Of a stretch of DNA of 64,000 nucleotides, positions 1 to 10,895 are shown piece by piece (position 1 is the stretch's first letter; every line of letters begins with the position of its first letter). The stretch is from Thalassotalea nanhaiensis (GTDB lineage: Bacteria > Pseudomonadota > Gammaproteobacteria > Enterobacterales > Alteromonadaceae): assembly GCF_031583575.1 (NCBI RefSeq), contig NZ_CP134146.1, forward strand, positions 558,001 to 622,000, read 5' to 3'. The notes beneath the pieces are model-generated. The model did no database searches, had not been told where the DNA came from, and worked only from the letters and a program-made list of their open reading frames with translations. The position numbers were made by a program, and so were the translations under genes.

Positions 1-2
1 GT

Positions 3-131
<129 letters not shown>

Positions 132-150
132 TCGAATTTACATTCGATAA

Positions 151-178
151 AAAAGAGTCCTTCGGGGCTCTTTTTTTT
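151..178 (+). terminator. Rho-independent terminator after rplQ
   Basis: GAGTCC-TTCG-GGGCTC stem with a UUCG tetraloop, followed by eight T. It lies 20 bp after the rplQ stop and ends the ribosomal-protein operon. Confidence 0.9.
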
Positions 179-180
179 GT

Positions 181-507
181 TTAAAATTTGTCATTTAACA
201 AATGCACGTTTTGAATTAAGGAGGTCCCGTGCCTCGCTTAGGCTCGCACAGGATGACGTTGCACTTTTTCTAATTTTGTTGATGCTACGCGTTAATTATT
301 AACTTACACCACGTCATTCCTGAGGACTAGTGCATGGATGCACGTAGGTAGAACAATGCAGGAGCAAATTGTCGAGCTCTAGCGACATCAGGGGCCTCCA
401 TAATTGACAGTGAGCTCTTGTTTAACATCGCTCTTTTAATCCTCATCCTTGACCTTAATCCTGATACACCGTACTGTGGTAAGTCAATTTTAATTTAAGC
501 GAATATA
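181..507. repeat. Gene-free spacer with inverted-repeat element
   Basis: No ORF is supported. The spacer holds an imperfect inverted repeat: CAGGATGACGT at 249-259 against ACGTCATTCCTG at 311-322. It also contains short self-complementary runs (TGCATGGATGCA near 332-343). The GC-richer, structured look differs from flanking AT-rich spacers and suggests a degenerate intergenic repeat or MITE-like relic, but I see only this one copy. A promoter for prkB presumably lies near 430-500. Confidence 0.4.
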
Positions 508-1410
508 ATGTCAGAACGAAATCCGATAATAGCAGTAACAGGTTCATCTGGTGCTGGTACTTCTACTACATTAGACGCCTTTGAGCACATCTTCCGTTCT
601 CTTGGTATTAACGCTGCTATGGTTGAAGGCGATAGTTTCCATCGTTTTACCAGACCTGAAATGGATTTGGAAAAAAGAAAAGCTAAAGCCGAAGGTTCGA
701 AAGTGAGCTACTTTGGTGACGTTGCCAATGACTTTGATGCGCTAGAAAGTTTGTTTACAGATTTCGGTGAAAAAGGTGTTGGCACCATGCGCAGATATCT
801 GCATACCTTTGACGAAGCTGTACCTTATAACCAGATGCCAGGAACATTTACTCCTTGGGAGCCCCTGGGAGAGGATTCAGACCTTTTATTCTATGAAGGT
901 TTACATGGAGGGGTGGTTACAGAAAAAAATGATGTAGCACGTCATGTGGACTTACTGATAGGCATGGTACCTATTGTAAACCTGGAATGGATACAGAAAA
1001 TTATTCGCGACACAAACTCTAGAGGACATTCTCGAGAAGCTGTTACTGAAAGTATCGTAAGAAGCATGGAAGATTACTTCTCATTTATCACCCCACAATT
1101 TTCTCGAACCCACATAAATTTTCAACGAGTCCCTACTGTAGACACATCTAACCCGTTTAGTGCAAAGGCTATTCCTACGCAGGATGAAAGCTTTGTGGTT
1201 ATTCGATTTAGAGAAATGAAAAACGTAGATTTTCCTTTTTACCTTCGCATGATCGATGGTTCATTTATGTCCAGGGTAAACACATTAGTTGTACCAGGTG
1301 GTAAAATGGGCTTTGCCATGGAGCTAATTTTAAAACCGTTGATTGTTGATATTATGGAAAAGAAAAAGGCCGCAAGTCAGCAAATGGACTGGATGCAAAC
1401 TTACGATTAA
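508..1410 (+). CDS. prkB: Phosphoribulokinase-family protein
   Basis: 300 aa, P-loop kinase of the phosphoribulokinase/uridine kinase family. The Walker A motif GSSGAGTS is at residues 12-19, and the acidic and basic residues after VEGDSFHR (about 40-50) fit the sugar-phosphate pocket. Length and order (prkB beside yhfA) match the E. coli prkB locus, where a proteobacterial PRK-like enzyme of unclear role occurs without Rubisco. No Calvin-cycle genes are in the window, so a role in CO2 fixation should not be assumed. Cytosolic; monocistronic by context, with a terminator just downstream. Confidence 0.85.
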   Translation: MSERNPIIAVTGSSGAGTSTTLDAFEHIFRSLGINAAMVEGDSFHRFTRPEMDLEKRKAKAEGSKVSYFGDVANDFDALESLFTDFGEKGVGTMRRYLHTFDEAVPYNQMPGTFTPWEPLGEDSDLLFYEGLHGGVVTEKNDVARHVDLLIGMVPIVNLEWIQKIIRDTNSRGHSREAVTESIVRSMEDYFSFITPQFSRTHINFQRVPTVDTSNPFSAKAIPTQDESFVVIRFREMKNVDFPFYLRMIDGSFMSRVNTLVVPGGKMGFAMELILKPLIVDIMEKKKAASQQMDWMQTYD

Positions 1411-1430
1411 AATGAGAAACACAAAACGGA

Positions 1431-1456
1431 AAAGGAGCCAAATGGCTCCTTTTTTA
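1431..1456. terminator. Bidirectional terminator between prkB and yhfA
   Basis: Near-perfect hairpin AAAGGAGCCA/TGGCTCCTTT with A-rich and T-rich flanks, so it can serve prkB on the plus strand and yhfA (ending at 1477) on the minus strand. Confidence 0.85.
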
Positions 1457-1476
1457 ATAAACGCTTTGTACAGAAT

Positions 1477-1881
1477 TTATGCTTCGACGATCTCAAAGTC
1501 ATGTGTAATGTTAACCGATGCATTTAGCATTAAGGCAACAGAGCAATATTTATCGGCTGAAAGAGATACTGCACGAGCAACATGTTTTTCACTTACATCA
1601 GTTCCGGTAATCACAAAATGTAAATGAATGTCTGAAAACAATTTTGGTACGGTATCTACTCGAGTACCATCGATTTCAACAACACAATCTTTAATGTTCT
1701 GACGAGCTTTTTCTAAAATACTAACGACATCTACTGAAGAACAACCACCTAAAGAAAGTAAAATGTTTTCTAATGGACTTACAGCGTTATTACCGCCATT
1801 AGCATCCATTAACATGCTATGACCACTTTCAGATGTGCCCATAAACATTTCTTCACCAACCCATTGTACTTTTGCTTGCAT
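1477..1881 (-). CDS. yhfA: OsmC/Ohr-family protein, YhfA type
   Basis: 134 aa, the same length as E. coli YhfA as I recall it. OsmC-fold proteins reduce organic hydroperoxides with two cysteines. Here they are Cys47 (in GGCSSVDVVSIL) and Cys113 (in KYCSVALML), both in the expected contexts. The YhfA subgroup has no firmly defined substrate, so peroxidase activity is inferred from the family. It is convergent with prkB, an arrangement also seen in enteric bacteria. A single gene by context; start ATG at 1881. Confidence 0.85.
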   Translation of the reverse strand: MQAKVQWVGEEMFMGTSESGHSMLMDANGGNNAVSPLENILLSLGGCSSVDVVSILEKARQNIKDCVVEIDGTRVDTVPKLFSDIHLHFVITGTDVSEKHVARAVSLSADKYCSVALMLNASVNITHDFEIVEA

Positions 1882-2104
1882 GCTTTATTCCTGTGTAAAT
1901 TATGAATTTCAATTAAGTTATTTTACATCATCCAGTCTTAATAACGAATATAAAATATGCGGATTTAAATTATTAATTAGAACGAAAGCTCTAACTTTGT
2001 CGTATCATTTTTGAGCATTTTTACCGTTAAAAATTACAAAGTATCACAGATTTAACTATCCATAATCGTTAGTATTTTGTTACTTGAGTTAAGAGAATAT
2101 CAGA

Positions 2105-3535
2105 ATGCTTTATTTTTTACTTTGTGTAGGGTTATTAATCGCGGGTTACTTTATTTACGGCAGTTTCGTAGAAAAGGTTTTTGGCGTAAAACAAAATAGA
2201 CAAACACCAGCGTTAACTCAACCCGATGGTGTCGATTATGTTCCTATGTCAAAAGGTAAAGTGTATTTAATTCAACTTCTGAATATTGCCGGTGTAGGCC
2301 CAATCTTTGGACCCATTTTAGGTGCTCTATATGGTCCTGCTGCGATGATTTGGATTGTTTTCGGTTGTATCTTCGCCGGTGCAGTTCATGACTACTTTTC
2401 AGGTATGATTTCGGTTCGACATAATGGTCAATCTGTACCAAACCTTGCAGGTAAGTACTTAGGTACAGGAGCAAAACATTTTATGAATGTCTTTGCCATT
2501 ATCTTATTGTTACTTGTTGGTGTGGTATTTATCTCTGCCCCAGCAGGTTTACTGGCTAAGTTAACTGGTTTAGATGCCGCTATATTCCTCGGCATCATCT
2601 TCACATACTACCTGATTGCAACTCTGGTACCGGTAGACAAGCTAATCGGCCGTTTCTACCCATTCTTCGGCGCACTGTTGGTATTTATGAGTGTCGGCTT
2701 AACACTAGCGATAATATTCTCTTCTGAGCATACCTTGCTGCCAGGTGTGCAGGTTAGCGATTTCATGACTAACTTAAACCCTAATGACATGCCGTTGTGG
2801 CCAGCATTATTTATTACTATTGCCTGCGGTGCGGTTTCTGGTTTTCATGCTACACAATCGCCGTTGATGGCTCGTTGTATTGAAAATGAAGAAAATGGCC
2901 GTTTCGTATTTTATGGGGCAATGATAGGCGAAGGTATTATTGCCTTAATTTGGTGTGCGCTAGCGTTATCATTCTTTGGTGGTGTTGACGCATTAAACAT
3001 TGCCATGAACGGTAACCCTGCCAATGTGGTATACGAAATATCTAATGGGCTTCTTGGCGCTGTTGGTGGGTTTTTGGCTATTCTTGGCGTGATCATTTTA
3101 CCAATCACTTCTGGAGATACCGCATTTCGTTCAGCTCGACTGATTTTATCTGAATTTTTCAATATTTCTCAAAAGAAATTAAATAAGCGTTTAATATTGG
3201 CATTACCTCTATTTGCCATTGGTGCAATCCTTACACAAGTTGATTTTGGTATTATATGGCGATACTTCGGTGTTGCTAACCAAACAACTGCAGCATTAAT
3301 GTTGTGGACTGCTGCAGCTTATTTGATGCAACATCAAAAAAATCACTGGATTTGTACAATCCCGGCGATGTTTATGACCGTTGTTGTAATTGCATTTATA
3401 TTTAGCTCCGCCACCCTTGGTTTTGGCCTACCGATTGGTATCTCAACAGTTTCAGCTGGTGTAATTACTTTGCTTGCGACATTCTTTTTATTAAATAGAA
3501 TGCTTAGGGCTGACAAGTTAATAACGACAAGTTAA
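2105..3535 (+). CDS. cstA: CstA-family carbon starvation / peptide-pyruvate transporter (short form)
   Basis: 476 aa, highly hydrophobic, with about 12-14 predicted membrane segments. The N-terminus (LLCVGLLIAGYFIYGSFVEKVFGV) and the core NIAGVGPIFGPILGALYGP are signatures of the CstA/BtsT family, inner-membrane carriers for peptides or pyruvate induced on carbon limitation. It is much shorter than E. coli CstA (about 700 aa) and lacks the long C-terminal extension; short forms are common in marine gammaproteobacteria. Alone between spacers and ended by a strong hairpin. No recognisable CRP site was found in the 220-bp upstream spacer. Confidence 0.85.
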   Translation: MLYFLLCVGLLIAGYFIYGSFVEKVFGVKQNRQTPALTQPDGVDYVPMSKGKVYLIQLLNIAGVGPIFGPILGALYGPAAMIWIVFGCIFAGAVHDYFSGMISVRHNGQSVPNLAGKYLGTGAKHFMNVFAIILLLLVGVVFISAPAGLLAKLTGLDAAIFLGIIFTYYLIATLVPVDKLIGRFYPFFGALLVFMSVGLTLAIIFSSEHTLLPGVQVSDFMTNLNPNDMPLWPALFITIACGAVSGFHATQSPLMARCIENEENGRFVFYGAMIGEGIIALIWCALALSFFGGVDALNIAMNGNPANVVYEISNGLLGAVGGFLAILGVIILPITSGDTAFRSARLILSEFFNISQKKLNKRLILALPLFAIGAILTQVDFGIIWRYFGVANQTTAALMLWTAAAYLMQHQKNHWICTIPAMFMTVVVIAFIFSSATLGFGLPIGISTVSAGVITLLATFFLLNRMLRADKLITTS

Positions 3536-3554
3536 CTTAGTTGATATTTAAAAT

Positions 3555-3590
3555 AAGAATGCCGCAATAAAATATTGCGGCATTCTTGAT
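3555..3590. terminator. Terminator between cstA and the DUF1338 gene
   Basis: Perfect 15-bp stem AAGAATGCCGCAATA/TATTGCGGCATTCTT with a 3-nt AAA loop (3570-3572), placed 20 bp after the cstA stop and 24 bp before the convergent gene ends. The U-tract is weak, so it may act bidirectionally. Confidence 0.75.
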
Positions 3591-3613
3591 TCTGGGAGAC
3601 TCAATGCAAAGAA

Positions 3614-4420
3614 TTAATTGAGTAAAGACGTATTCGTGCTTTCAAAAATCTTATCTGCAGATGCGGCAACAAACCCGGTGTATAAATTTCCACAAGCCAT
3701 TGGATAGCGTTTAGCAAATTCATAAAAACAGCTAGGGATCTCAACTTCTTTATCAGAAAATTTAACTTTGATGCTATCAGCCATTGTTGATGATTGTTCT
3801 AGAAATACTTGTGCATTTCCTTTTACTTCACCACCAGAGCTATTCAGTTTAAAGCCACCATCTTTAACAACGGTATTTACTTTATCAATACATTCAAAAT
3901 CATTTAAATGATTAATGCTAACGGTAAAGTGGTTTGCTCGATAACCCCAAGCCGCTAGCCATGCAGCGTATTCACTTTCATTTAATAGTGTTTTGTATTC
4001 GTCATAGCTAATTTCCCAGTGCGTACCAGAGAATAGAAAATTGCTATCTGTAGTAACACTACTATCCATATTAGCAACGATACGGTTAATAATAGCTTGC
4101 ACTTCAGTTGAAAACTCTTCAACGATTAACTCACTAATAAATACTTTCGGCAAAGTGTCATCAGGATGCTCGAAATGTTTAGCATTCAGTTTTTTTGCTT
4201 TAAATTCATATTGACCACATTCCGTATAGCCAAGATTTAAAAGGTGAGCTGATAGCTTATCAATATTAACTCTTTCAATATTGAATGTACGATATGCAAC
4301 ATGATCGTTAATTAAATCATTACCAGCACCTAGTAATTGATGTACTTTATCAGCAGATGGAGTAACTGCTAGGTATTGCTGCCAGATGTTTTCAAAAAGT
4401 TCTGTAACTTGTTTTTTCAT
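3614..4420 (-). CDS. DUF1338 family protein, VOC-like oxygenase
   Basis: 268 aa member of PF07063 (DUF1338). A longer member of the family, HglS/YdcJ, is an Fe(II) enzyme that turns 2-oxoadipate into D-2-hydroxyglutarate in lysine breakdown; this short form resembles the plant and marine branch. Candidate metal ligands are His40 in NDHVAYRTF and His164 in RANHFTVSINH, plus a Glu in the C-terminal FYEFAKRYPM block. It lies next to, and on the same strand as, the ast genes but is separated from astD by about 390 bp, so it is probably transcribed separately. Substrate unproven. Confidence 0.75.
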   Translation of the reverse strand: MKKQVTELFENIWQQYLAVTPSADKVHQLLGAGNDLINDHVAYRTFNIERVNIDKLSAHLLNLGYTECGQYEFKAKKLNAKHFEHPDDTLPKVFISELIVEEFSTEVQAIINRIVANMDSSVTTDSNFLFSGTHWEISYDEYKTLLNESEYAAWLAAWGYRANHFTVSINHLNDFECIDKVNTVVKDGGFKLNSSGGEVKGNAQVFLEQSSTMADSIKVKFSDKEVEIPSCFYEFAKRYPMACGNLYTGFVAASADKIFESTNTSLLN

Positions 4421-4814
4421 GGTGGACCCTTCAAATCGTTAGATTGAATTAATTAAAATAAATTTGTTTATAGAATACCAAGTTGATTAAATATCTGATC
4501 ATTTTAAATGGTTAAAACGAATAACTACTGCGTTATAAAATTTATAAGTAGAATAACTACTTACTAAATTTCATGCCTTGTATTTATCCGTTTTTCCTCA
4601 TTAAAAAGTAGGCCATATACTTAATGAAATTGGTATAATTTGGTAATAGTGGGCGAAAGGTTTACTACTGCGGGGAAAACACGAGGTGAATTACCCGGCG
4701 AAGGTGTATCCTTCGCCAGCTAATTAAATGTTATCGATAGCTTTGAAAAAGCAAGGACGTAGTCCTGCAATTTGTAATATGTACGATAACCTAAGCATTA
4801 AAACGTTAAACCAG
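4421..4814. other. Gene-free spacer between DUF1338 gene and astD
   Basis: 394 bp without a supported ORF. It contains the DUF1338 gene promoter (near 4430-4520, AT-rich) and an isolated hairpin GGCGAAGG/CCTTCGCC at 4697-4717 with a 5-nt loop and no T-tract on either side. Confidence 0.5.
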
Positions 4815-6284
4815 TTAGATTGATAAGCCAGGGCTTAATTGTGCTGGCAATTGTACTTTATCTGCTTCTACAGAAGCAACTGGGAATGCACAATAGTCTG
4901 CGGCATAATAAGCGCTAGCTCGGTGATTACCACTGTCGCCAATACCACCAAATGGCGCTGCACCACTTGCTCCAGTAATCGGCTTGTTCCAGTTAACAAT
5001 ACCGGCACGTATACGCTTAAAGAAGTGATTGTAAAGCTCTTCACTGTCACTTAATAAGCCAGCAGATAATCCAAAGCTGGTGTTATTAGCTTCAACGATA
5101 GCACTGTCAAAGTCGTCATAACGATAAACTTTCAATAATGGCCCAAAGTGCTCTTCATCAGGCATATTTTTAATCGCTGTAACATCGACAATACCTGGCG
5201 TTACAAAGCCTGTACCTTGCTCTTTGTGAGTTAACTCGACCAGAGATGTCCCACCAAGCTCAACCAATTGATCGTGCGCTGCAACTAAACCCAAAGCTGC
5301 GCGTTCTGAAATCATAGAACCAATAAACGGCTGCTCTTCATCGTTGAAGTAACCAATTTTGATTGCTTTAGTTGCATCAAGTAGCTTTGCAATAATGGCA
5401 TCGCCAGTGGCATTGTTCTCAATAAACAAGCGACGGGCACAAGTACAACGTTGGCCGGTAGTTATAAATGCAGATTGGATAATGTCATGTACTACAGCAT
5501 TAATGTCAGATACATCTTTAACGATAAGAGGGTTATTACCGCCCATCTCTAACGCTAAAATTTTGCCGGGTTTATCAGCAAATTGTTGGTGTAGTAACTT
5601 ACCTGTGGTTGAGCTACCGGTAAAGAATAAGCCATCAATACCGTTATGGCTTGCCAATGCTTTACCTGTTTCAATTTCACCTTGAACTAGGTTAATCACG
5701 CCAGCAGGTAATTCGGCTTTTTCCCAAAGTTTAAGCATCAACTCTGCAACCATTGGCGTTAACTCTGAAGGTTTAAATACAACAGTATTGCCGGCAATTA
5801 ACGCTGGAACTATATGACCATTAGGTAAATGACCAGGAAAGTTGTATGGGCCAAAAACAGCTACAACACCATGAGGCTTATGGCGAATAAAAGCCTTTGC
5901 TCCTGGAATTGGGTTTTCAACGGTACCTGTTCTATCGTTATATGCTTTAATAGACAAGTTTACCTTGCCAATCATTGCACCAGCTTCGGTGCGAGTTTCC
6001 CAAAGAGGCTTGCCCGTTTCCTGAGCTATGGCTATTGCCATTTCTTCTTTGTGTTCAGTTAGAATGTCCATGTAGCGTTGAATAACAACTAAACGTTCAT
6101 CTACACTTTTAAAACCCCATTCCTCAAAAGCAAGTCGAGCACTATCAATAGCGTCATTAACTTGCTGTTGTGATGCCGATTTACCTTGCCAGATCACTTC
6201 ATTCAATGCAGGGTTTAATGAATTCATTTCATGGCCTTGGCCTGGTTGCCATTGCCCGTTAATAAATTGTACCGAATTTGTCAT
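4815..6284 (-). CDS. astD: N-succinylglutamate 5-semialdehyde dehydrogenase
   Basis: 489 aa aldehyde dehydrogenase that oxidises N-succinylglutamate semialdehyde to N-succinylglutamate (NAD+), step 4 of the arginine succinyltransferase pathway. The catalytic Cys is in [12 protein letters not shown] and the general-base Glu in [11 protein letters not shown] chose the ATG at 6284 ([10 protein letters not shown]) over an ATG 27 bp upstream because GAGAGG lies five bases before it and the length then matches AstD. It follows astA by about 27 bp, so astC, astA and astD form one minus-strand operon. astB and astE are not in the window. Confidence 0.93.
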   Translation of the reverse strand: MTNSVQFINGQWQPGQGHEMNSLNPALNEVIWQGKSASQQQVNDAIDSARLAFEEWGFKSVDERLVVIQRYMDILTEHKEEMAIAIAQETGKPLWETRTEAGAMIGKVNLSIKAYNDRTGTVENPIPGAKAFIRHKPHGVVAVFGPYNFPGHLPNGHIVPALIAGNTVVFKPSELTPMVAELMLKLWEKAELPAGVINLVQGEIETGKALASHNGIDGLFFTGSSTTGKLLHQQFADKPGKILALEMGGNNPLIVKDVSDINAVVHDIIQSAFITTGQRCTCARRLFIENNATGDAIIAKLLDATKAIKIGYFNDEEQPFIGSMISERAALGLVAAHDQLVELGGTSLVELTHKEQGTGFVTPGIVDVTAIKNMPDEEHFGPLLKVYRYDDFDSAIVEANNTSFGLSAGLLSDSEELYNHFFKRIRAGIVNWNKPITGASGAAPFGGIGDSGNHRASAYYAADYCAFPVASVEADKVQLPAQLSPGLSI

Positions 6285-6311
6285 TTTTACCTCTCGCTGA
6301 TTAAACAGCAC

Positions 6312-7328
6312 TTAACTTTTTGCAACTCTTACAGAATCACCATTAGTGACTTGTAAAGCTGTAGCCGTTTGTTGATCAATAATTGCGATTTTATCATCTT
6401 GATTAATTGCAATTGGCATCTGTACAGCTCTAAAGTCTCTTACTTTAGTGTTGCATACCATTGCTTTAGATGCGCCTTCTACATCGCCAATTTTTACCGT
6501 TAAACTTAATGAATTACGCACTGTTTTAATGGTTTTAAGTTCTGCTTCTACTGTAGGACCAGCGTCGAAAATATCAACATAGCCACGATTAACAAAACCT
6601 TCATTCTCCAGTAAACGCAATGCTGGAACAGTATGTTGGTGTACTTTACCGATAACTTTTTGTGCTTCTTTGCTTAACAAACTTACATAGATAGGATATT
6701 TCGGCATTAGCTCCGCTATAAACTCTTTTTTACCTATGCCTGTTAAGTAATCAGCAGTAGGGAAGTCTAATGAAAAGAAGTGTTCTTCTAACCATTGCCA
6801 AAATGGTGAATTACCATTTTCATCTGATACACCACGCATTTCAGCGATTACCGTTTGGTTGAATCGTTTAGTATGTTCAGCCATAAATAACATGCGGCAT
6901 TTCGATAAAAATCGTCCGTTGTTATTCACTCTATAATTGTCTCGCAAATACAGGGTGCAAAGCTCAGATGTACCGGTGTAATCATTATTTAAGGTTAATG
7001 TTTCAACGGTATTATGAATATTAAGTTCACGAGATGAATGCACAACTTTACCAACGTGGTAATGGTAAAAGGCATCGTGCAAACCCACTGCACTTTCGAT
7101 ACCTGTTGTACCTACAACTTCACCTGTAGCAGTATCTTCCATAACAAACAGGTAACCTTCATCACCACAGTTTTCTAATTCTGTATGAAATGATTTGGTC
7201 GCACGATTTATACGGCTAAGCAATAGTTCTTCGTTAACCGGTAACGAAGTGAAACCATGCCCAGATTCTACTGCAATTTGGTGTAAAACATCGTAATCAC
7301 TATTTCGAATAGGACGGATGATGATCAT
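6312..7328 (-). CDS. astA: Arginine N-succinyltransferase
   Basis: 338 aa, PF04958. It transfers succinyl from succinyl-CoA to the alpha-amino group of arginine, the first step of ammonia-yielding arginine breakdown. The start MIIIRPIRNSDYDVL and the GNAT-like core (GEVVGTTGIESAVGL, about residues 70-85) are typical. About 44 bp downstream of astC, same strand. It is the committed gene showing that the neighbouring aminotransferase also works in catabolism. Cytosolic. Confidence 0.94.
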   Translation of the reverse strand: MIIIRPIRNSDYDVLHQIAVESGHGFTSLPVNEELLLSRINRATKSFHTELENCGDEGYLFVMEDTATGEVVGTTGIESAVGLHDAFYHYHVGKVVHSSRELNIHNTVETLTLNNDYTGTSELCTLYLRDNYRVNNNGRFLSKCRMLFMAEHTKRFNQTVIAEMRGVSDENGNSPFWQWLEEHFFSLDFPTADYLTGIGKKEFIAELMPKYPIYVSLLSKEAQKVIGKVHQHTVPALRLLENEGFVNRGYVDIFDAGPTVEAELKTIKTVRNSLSLTVKIGDVEGASKAMVCNTKVRDFRAVQMPIAINQDDKIAIIDQQTATALQVTNGDSVRVAKS

Positions 7329-7372
7329 AGTATGTTCTCTTTAAAGTTCGTTGAAATTGGTTAAGGCGATCC

Positions 7373-8593
<1,221 letters not shown>

Positions 8594-8761
8594 CTAAATC
8601 CTCGTTTTAAAATGCTAAATGTTGAATACGTTGTTTATGTTTGTTTCTCTAATAACGTATAGGCTCAACTAAAAATGAGGTGATATTATGCCAGAAAAAA
8701 TTGCATTTGTCTTGATTGAAAAATCCTGAAAGCCAGTAAATATAAGGGCTTGCAAGGTTTT

Positions 8762-8779
8762 ATTCAATATTTATGCATA
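8762..8779 (-). promoter_or_regulatory. Candidate ARG box (ArgR operator) upstream of astC
   Basis: Read on the minus strand this is TATGCATAAATATTGAAT, matching about 10 of 12 fixed positions of the ARG box palindrome (TGAAT-w4-ATTCA), with two symmetric mismatches. ArgR control of ast and argD is known in enterics; here it is inferred from the match and the position in the 272-bp upstream spacer. Confidence 0.4.
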
Positions 8780-8862
8780 ACTATACTTGTTAAAAGAGTG
8801 TTTAATAGCAAATAAAAAATTAATTGTTGATTAACAATTATAGTCACTTAAAGTAGTTAGGT

Positions 8863-9204
8863 TTAATGATTAAGTAACATTTCTATAGTTGTTAATTGTT
8901 CGGCAGAAATATTGATGAATTTTAACCCTAAGAGGAATTCATTTTGGGATATGCGACGATTTACAATTAAACGAACTGTTATTGGTGTTACGTCTGAATT
9001 GTCACTTAAATTGATTTGGAACTCAGCGGGGTGACCAGCTTGTTCTAGGATGAGGTCAACGCTTGCTTTGTCTAAACTAAGTTGGATGCCGGATAATGAG
9101 AGGTTAACAGCAGTACTTTCTAGCTGTTGTTCATTATTATTTAGCACGATATTTACTGAAAAATTCACATCCTTTCTTGGATGAAACCTTCTTTCAATCG
9201 ACAT
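8863..9204 (-). CDS. PilZ-domain c-di-GMP binding protein
   Basis: 113 aa, a single PilZ domain. The c-di-GMP motif RxxxR is RRFHPRK near residues 5-11 and the second motif is NLSLSGIQL (about 53-61), where the usual D/NxSxxG is met. Stand-alone PilZ proteins relay c-di-GMP to motility or surface functions. A diguanylate cyclase occurs 22 kb away, but no direct link is shown. It lies between pabA and astC on the same strand but is separated by 66 and 272 bp. Confidence 0.85.
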   Translation of the reverse strand: MSIERRFHPRKDVNFSVNIVLNNNEQQLESTAVNLSLSGIQLSLDKASVDLILEQAGHPAEFQINLSDNSDVTPITVRLIVNRRISQNEFLLGLKFINISAEQLTTIEMLLNH

Positions 9205-9270
9205 AATGAGCCTCAGTTATTATTGTTATTCTTTTCATACTTTAACAAATCTGACGGCAATGTAACCAGT

Positions 9271-9858
9271 TTAATTTGTAGTTAATTTTAAAAAATTATT
9301 AAGTAGTTGATGACCCTGCTCGGTAAGAATTGATTCTGGATGAAATTGTACGCCCATTATCGGTAATGTCTTATGAGCAACGCCCATTATTTCATCCATA
9401 TCGCCTTGCTTCGTCTCAGTCCAAGCTGTGATCTTAAGCGTGTCAGGTAACAATTGCTTATTTACTACTAATGAATGATAACGGGTAACTTGTAATGGAT
9501 TATTGAGACCTATAAATACACTTTCGTTATTGTGCTTTATTAATGATGTTTTGCCGTGCATCACTTGTTTAGCTTTTTCAACCACACCACCAAAATATTG
9601 TGCAATGCACTGATGTCCTAGGCATACACCTAAAATAGGGATTACACCTGAGAACTTGTCGATGATTTCTAATGATAGGCCAGCACTTGCTGGATCGCAG
9701 GGACCCGGTGAAATAACAATATGATCAGGCGCCATTTCACGTATTTGATTAATAGTGATTTCATCATTTCTAACTACAATTACCTCTTCCCCCAAGTGCT
9801 GGAAATAATGCACCAAATTAAAGGTAAACGAATCGTAATTATCGATCATTAAAAGCAT
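9271..9858 (-). CDS. pabA: Aminodeoxychorismate / anthranilate synthase component II (glutamine amidotransferase)
   Basis: 195 aa class-I glutamine amidotransferase that feeds ammonia to PabB (folate) or TrpE (tryptophan). The nucleophile Cys is in GVCLGHQCIAQ (about residue 79) and the catalytic His-Glu in FHPES (about 170-174). No trpE or pabB is adjacent, and the gene lies near the argD-like astC, as in E. coli, so pabA is preferred over trpG. It may serve both enzymes. ATG 9858 has AGGA at good spacing. Confidence 0.88.
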   Translation of the reverse strand: MLLMIDNYDSFTFNLVHYFQHLGEEVIVVRNDEITINQIREMAPDHIVISPGPCDPASAGLSLEIIDKFSGVIPILGVCLGHQCIAQYFGGVVEKAKQVMHGKTSLIKHNNESVFIGLNNPLQVTRYHSLVVNKQLLPDTLKITAWTETKQGDMDEIMGVAHKTLPIMGVQFHPESILTEQGHQLLNNFLKLTTN

Positions 9859-9925
9859 GGAACGTCCTAAAGCTTAATAAGAGCTGCAATTATATCTCTA
9901 AGCTTTACCAAGTCCATTAAATAAT

Positions 9926-10756
9926 TTAATTGCTAACAGAGTATTCTTGGGGGGGGTGCTTACTTATTATTTCAACCTTATCACCAACTTTAATAGAGCC
10001 TTCATTTAATGCGATAAGGTTTTGTCCAAAATAAATCTCCTTGTCTTTGGCTTGTCTAAATTTCTTTAATGTCGATAGTGGCTCTTTTTGTTTATTTCTC
10101 TTACCCGTTATTTCATTAACGGTGGTAAATATACATCGACTGCAAGGTTTCACTATTTCAAAAACAACCTCACCTATCCTAATTTTGTGCCAACCGTCTT
10201 CAGCAAATTCTAAACATTGTGACACCACTAAGTTTGGTCTAAATTGCGCCATCGCAACAGGGTGTTCTAATTTAGCATTCAACGCTTCTAAAGATGCTTC
10301 ACTGATGAGTAATAAAGGATATCCATCAGCAAAACTTAGTTTGTGATCCAAGCCCTTTACTTCTCGATGTGAATGTTCCCCTAGGTAATAGAACCTACAA
10401 GAAAAATTTAGGTACATTGAAAACCATTGATCTATTTCATTAGAACAATGTTGAGCAGATATTTCATCATTCCAAACTTGAACATTTTGATATTTATTTG
10501 AGAAGTTATTATAAGTAATTCTTAACTCGGGCATGCCAGGAGCATTTAATATCAATCCAGTTGCCGTTATATTACTGTTTACCAATACTAGGGCTGACTT
10601 TGTTCGGCCAGTAATAAACTTTCCATTTAAATCAGTAATAACAAAATGTCTATCGAGTTCTAGCCCCGTTTCTTTTACTAATGCATTGTTAAGGGATATA
10701 CCTTGAGTTGACTTAATTGGGTAGGTAGTTACGTTTGTTAAAATGGTCGATGACAT
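9926..10756 (-). CDS. MOSC-domain protein, YcbX-like, lacking the ferredoxin domain
   Basis: 276 aa: an N-terminal MOSC beta-barrel (about 1-120) followed by a MOSC domain. The molybdenum-cofactor cysteine is in VKPCSRCIFTTV (about residue 205). YcbX/mARC proteins reduce N-hydroxylated compounds using Moco. E. coli YcbX is about 369 aa because of a C-terminal 2Fe-2S ferredoxin; this protein ends after MOSC and must take electrons from a separate partner. The gene is preceded by its own spacer and diverges from the MFS gene. Confidence 0.82.
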   Translation of the reverse strand: MSSTILTNVTTYPIKSTQGISLNNALVKETGLELDRHFVITDLNGKFITGRTKSALVLVNSNITATGLILNAPGMPELRITYNNFSNKYQNVQVWNDEISAQHCSNEIDQWFSMYLNFSCRFYYLGEHSHREVKGLDHKLSFADGYPLLLISEASLEALNAKLEHPVAMAQFRPNLVVSQCLEFAEDGWHKIRIGEVVFEIVKPCSRCIFTTVNEITGKRNKQKEPLSTLKKFRQAKDKEIYFGQNLIALNEGSIKVGDKVEIISKHPPQEYSVSN

Positions 10757-10895
10757 TGTGTTTATTGCCTAAAAGAAATAAAGCTAATAATCTAGCCTAA
10801 CCTAGTTATAAATATTAATAAATAAACTGTTTTAAATATCAGTTCAGCTATAATGCTAATACATTTTGAAAATTAGAAAAAAGTAATCCAAATTA

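Noticed and set aside
508-1410. Evidence for a Calvin cycle
   Set aside because: The PRK-like gene is of the heterotroph prkB type; no Rubisco gene is present in the window.
4697-4717. GGCGAAGG/CCTTCGCC hairpin as a terminator
   Set aside because: No T-run on either strand; reported only as a hairpin in a spacer.
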